The position numbers were made by a program, and so were the translations under genes. Positions 53,366-55,620 of a DNA stretch of 55,620 bases are shown here, one piece after another. Origin of the DNA: Alcaligenaceae bacterium (GTDB lineage: Bacteria; Pseudomonadota; Gammaproteobacteria; Burkholderiales; Burkholderiaceae_B); assembly GCA_947379755.1 (NCBI GenBank), contig CANCOC010000011.1, positions 1 through 55,620 of the forward strand, read 5' to 3'. The notes under the pieces are model-generated. The model did not search any database, had not been told where the DNA came from, and saw nothing but the letters and a program-made list of their open reading frames with translations. The first letter of the stretch is position 1, and each line of letters begins with the position of its first letter.

Positions 53366-54922
53366 TTAAACCGAGCTTCGAATTAAATGATCAAACGCGC
53401 TCAGACTTGCCTTGGCGCCCTCACCCATCGCGATAATAATTTGTTTGTACGGAACTGTTGTGCAATCACCTGCAGCGAATACCCCAGTCACAGACGTCTG
53501 ACCTTTGGCATCGACCTCAACTTCACCACGCGGTGACAAGGCGACCGTACCTTTTATCCAGTCGGTATTTGGCAACAATCCAATCTGGACAAAAATGCCT
53601 TCAAGTTCGATCTGATGCATTTCATGACTGATGCGGTCCTTATAGACGAGGCCATTCACTTTTTGTCCGTCGCCCGTGACCTCTGTTGTCAGCGCACTCT
53701 TGATGACCGTTACATTAGGCAGGCTGTACAGTTTCTTTTGCAAAATGGCGTCTGCACGCAACTCATGATCAAACTCAAGCAGTGTCACGTGCGCAACCAG
53801 GCCTGCCAGATCAATCGCTGCTTCAACACCTGAGTTCCCCCCACCAACGACAGAAACCCGTTTGCCCTTGAACAAAGGACCATCGCAATGTGGGCAATAC
53901 GCCACACCCTTGGTGCGGTACTGTGCTTCCCCGGGAACACCCATCTCGCGCCAGCGCGCGCCTGTGGACAAAATAACTGACCTCGACTTCAGCACAGCAC
54001 CACTTGCCAGACGAATTTCAATAGGTTGACCGTCGACACCCGGCACCAGTGCCTCGGCACGCTGCAAGTTCATGATGTCGACCTCGTAGGATCTGACGTG
54101 CTGCTCAAGAGCCATGACCAGTTTTGGGCCTTCAGTTTCCTGAACAGAAATAAAGTTCTCAATGCCCAGTGTGTCCAGCACCTGCCCGCCAAAGCGCTCG
54201 GCCACGATACCCGTACGAATGCCTTTTCGAGCAGCATAAATTGCGGCCGCAGCACCAGCTGGGCCACCGCCCACAATCAGCACGTCAAAAGTTTCGCGTT
54301 CATTGAGTTTTTCGGCTTCGCGAGCGATGGCACCAGTGTCGAGCTTAGCAAGGATTTCTTCCAGGCCCATGCGCCCCTGGCCAAAGAGCTCACCGTTCAG
54401 ATAGATGGCAGGTACGCCCATGATCTGGCGTTCTTCGACTTCTTTCTGGAACATCCCGCCATCAATCATCACGCTTTCAAAAGCAGGATTCAGTACAGAC
54501 ATTGTGTTCAGAGCCTGAACGACGTCCGGACAATTATGGCAAGACAGGGAGATGAAGGTTTCAAAGTGAAATTTGCCATCCAGCGCCTGGATCTGCGCGA
54601 TGACATCGGCTTCGAGCTTTGGCGGATGTCCGCCGGTCTGGAGCAGCGCCAGGATCAGGGACGTGAACTCATGCCCCATCGGGATGCCTGCGAACTGAAT
54701 ACGTGGGGCCTGACCGACGCGTGCGATACCAAAAGACGGGCGGCGTGCATTGTTGCCGTCTTCGCGCACACTCACTTTGTCTGAAAGCTCGGCAATATCG
54801 TACAGCAATCCGCGCATTTCAGCGGCTTTCGGGCTGTCATCCAGGGATGCGACCAATTCAATCGGAGTCACGAGTTTTTCGAGATAAGCTTTAAGCTGTG
54901 TTTTGATGGCTGCTTCTAACAT
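53366..54922 (-). CDS. ahpF: Alkyl hydroperoxide reductase subunit F (NADH:AhpC disulfide reductase)
   Basis: The 518-residue flavoprotein matches E. coli AhpF (521) along its length. The N-terminal thioredoxin-like domain carries the redox pair SCHNC, the FAD site is [22 protein letters not shown], the second redox pair is [12 protein letters not shown], and the NADH site [17 protein letters not shown]. The C-terminus has [16 protein letters not shown]. It passes electrons from NADH to AhpC for peroxide removal. ATG 54922 gives the standard start [17 protein letters not shown]; the longer frame from 54961 is not supported by the family. It lies 163 bases after ahpC, past a hairpin terminator. 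Confidence 0.95.
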   Translation of the reverse strand: MLEAAIKTQLKAYLEKLVTPIELVASLDDSPKAAEMRGLLYDIAELSDKVSVREDGNNARRPSFGIARVGQAPRIQFAGIPMGHEFTSLILALLQTGGHPPKLEADVIAQIQALDGKFHFETFISLSCHNCPDVVQALNTMSVLNPAFESVMIDGGMFQKEVEERQIMGVPAIYLNGELFGQGRMGLEEILAKLDTGAIAREAEKLNERETFDVLIVGGGPAGAAAAIYAARKGIRTGIVAERFGGQVLDTLGIENFISVQETEGPKLVMALEQHVRSYEVDIMNLQRAEALVPGVDGQPIEIRLASGAVLKSRSVILSTGARWREMGVPGEAQYRTKGVAYCPHCDGPLFKGKRVSVVGGGNSGVEAAIDLAGLVAHVTLLEFDHELRADAILQKKLYSLPNVTVIKSALTTEVTGDGQKVNGLVYKDRISHEMHQIELEGIFVQIGLLPNTDWIKGTVALSPRGEVEVDAKGQTSVTGVFAAGDCTTVPYKQIIIAMGEGAKASLSAFDHLIRSSV

Positions 54923-54980
54923 GGTTTTTCTACCGTTGATCTTTAAATATGATGTCTGCACATCGGATACGAATCACAAT

Positions 54981-55007
54981 AAAAAAGCGACCGAAAACAA
55001 AGTCGCT
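54981..55007 (-). terminator. Rho-independent terminator between ahpC and ahpF
   Basis: On the minus strand AGCGAC (55007-55002) and GTCGCT (54991-54986) form a 6-base stem with a 10-base loop followed by a run of six T (54986-54981). It lies 79 bases past the ahpC stop and 59 bases before the ahpF start. Partial read-through would give more AhpC than AhpF, as is usual for this pair. Confidence 0.75.
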
Positions 55008-55033
55008 AAGGTGCCTTTCTATTGCAATCCGGT

Positions 55034-55061
55034 GATGCATCCGAGATGTACCCGGATGCAT
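55034..55061. repeat. Hairpin just after ahpC
   Basis: ATGCATCCG (55035-55043) and CGGATGCAT (55053-55061) form a perfect 9-base stem with a 9-base loop, 25 bases past the ahpC stop. No T-run follows directly. It may protect the 3' end of the ahpC mRNA after processing or pair with the terminator further on. Confidence 0.6.
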
Positions 55062-55085
55062 TGCCGTGATTGGTGATGCCTGGAT

Positions 55086-55620
55086 TTAGATCTTGCCTAC
55101 CAGATCGAGCGAAGGTGACAAGGTTGCGTCGCCTTCATTCCACTTGGCTGGGCAAACTTCACCAGGATGCGATGCCACATACTGAGCAGCTTTAACTTTG
55201 CGCAGCAACTCGGATGCGTCGCGACCGATACCACCAGCGTTGACTTCAATAATCTGGATTTTGCCAGCTGGATCGATTACGAATGTACCGCGGTCAGCCA
55301 AACCAGCCGCTTCGATCATGACGCCAAAGTTACGGCAGATGATGCCTGTTGGATCACCGATCATTGGGTATTGGATTTTACCGATGGTATCTGACGTATC
55401 GTGCCAGGCTTTGTGCGTGAAATGCGTGTCAGTCGACACAGAGTAGATTTCAACGCCGAGCTTCTTGAATTCAGCGTAATTGTCAGCCAGGTCACCAAGT
55501 TCGGTTGGGCAAACAAATGTGAAATCTGCTGGGTAGAAAAACACAACGGACCATTTACCCTTCAGGTCAGCGTCGGTAACAGGCAAGAATTTGCCGGCAT
55601 GAAACATAGTCGAGCTAAAT
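55086..55620 (-). CDS. ahpC: Alkyl hydroperoxide reductase AhpC (5' end beyond window)
   Basis: This typical 2-Cys peroxiredoxin reduces hydrogen peroxide and organic peroxides. The peroxidatic cysteine is in [11 protein letters not shown] and the resolving cysteine in GEVCPAKW near the C-terminus. The frame is open to the right edge: residues before the ATG at 55607 (FSST, then MFHAGKF) align with the family's AFKNGEF region, so the true start lies a few codons outside. The visible part is about 177 residues of an expected 187. Its promoter, and any OxyR site, is not in the window. Confidence 0.95.
   Translation of the reverse strand, partial: FSSTMFHAGKFLPVTDADLKGKWSVVFFYPADFTFVCPTELGDLADNYAEFKKLGVEIYSVSTDTHFTHKAWHDTSDTIGKIQYPMIGDPTGIICRNFGVMIEAAGLADRGTFVIDPAGKIQIIEVNAGGIGRDASELLRKVKAAQYVASHPGEVCPAKWNEGDATLSPSLDLVGKI

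Noticed and set aside
54026..54784. 252-codon frame antisense to ahpF
   Set aside because: It lies wholly within a well-supported ahpF and is explained by codon bias in the opposite strand.

Overview
The window looks like a chromosomal segment of a betaproteobacterium, most likely in the Burkholderiales and plausibly Alcaligenaceae. The pointers are two Bug-type (Bordetella uptake gene) solute receptors, a Bordetella/Burkholderia-type trimeric porin, a DUF4148 exported protein, a class I PHA synthase with thiolase, and overall base composition near 50 % GC. This assignment is inference from gene families; no rRNA or marker gene is present. No tRNA, CRISPR array, prophage or intact insertion sequence was seen.

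Layout. (1) 1-1938: tail of an unidentified gene and a YddA-like ABC exporter. (2) 1957-9830: a tetrathionate reductase locus, ttrB-ttrC-ttrA on the minus strand, followed after 3 bases by a membrane-anchored TAXI-type binding protein. A perfect FNR-type box lies upstream of ttrB, and a periplasmic two-domain rhodanese is divergent. (3) 9887-12552: remnant of a GntR regulator, an MFS transporter and two small membrane proteins. (4) 12794-15471: a damaged RbbA/YhhJ-type exporter operon in which the 5' end of an outer-membrane efflux lipoprotein is fused in frame to the permease end of an ATPase-permease. (5) 15507-18848: phaC, phaA and a DUF2789 gene. (6) 18959-23134: an apparent osmotic-stress operon made of a HAD phosphatase, a glucosylglycerol-phosphate synthase carrying its own degenerate HAD domain, and an MscS channel, joined by ATGA overlaps and preceded by tandem 10-base repeats and a palindrome. 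(7) 23124-26467: an SPFH/NfeD pair, a 52-residue small ORF, an OB-fold stress protein, a GNAT acetyltransferase and a DUF4148 protein.

(8) 26753-37768: a catabolic region. It holds an epoxide-hydrolase-like enzyme, an acyl-CoA synthetase and a GntP permease. These are followed by two isocitrate-lyase/PEP-mutase-family lyases, divergent from a GntR regulator, a two-subunit aconitase-family hydratase and a Bug receptor; a second Bug receptor lies next to the lyases. The hydratase plus lyase combination resembles the dimethylmaleate hydratase/dimethylmalate lyase steps of nicotinate fermentation, so the region may convert a branched dicarboxylate to pyruvate and propionate or similar products. 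(9) 37774-42417: a tannase/feruloyl-esterase lipoprotein, ThpR, a porin and a beta-barrel protein. (10) 42414-49014: upp, a BMP-type ABC importer (four genes) and codA, which together would import cytosine and convert it to UMP. (11) 49138-53141: an MFS transporter and a GGDEF/EAL protein with a degenerate GGDEF motif. (12) 53366-55620: ahpF and ahpC separated by a terminator, with ahpC running off the right edge.

The observations most worth a second look are the duplicated phosphatase next to the fused glucosylglycerol-phosphate synthase with its lost metal-binding motif, the outer-membrane-factor/permease fusion, the hydratase-lyase catabolic cluster, and the TAXI protein coupled to tetrathionate reductase.
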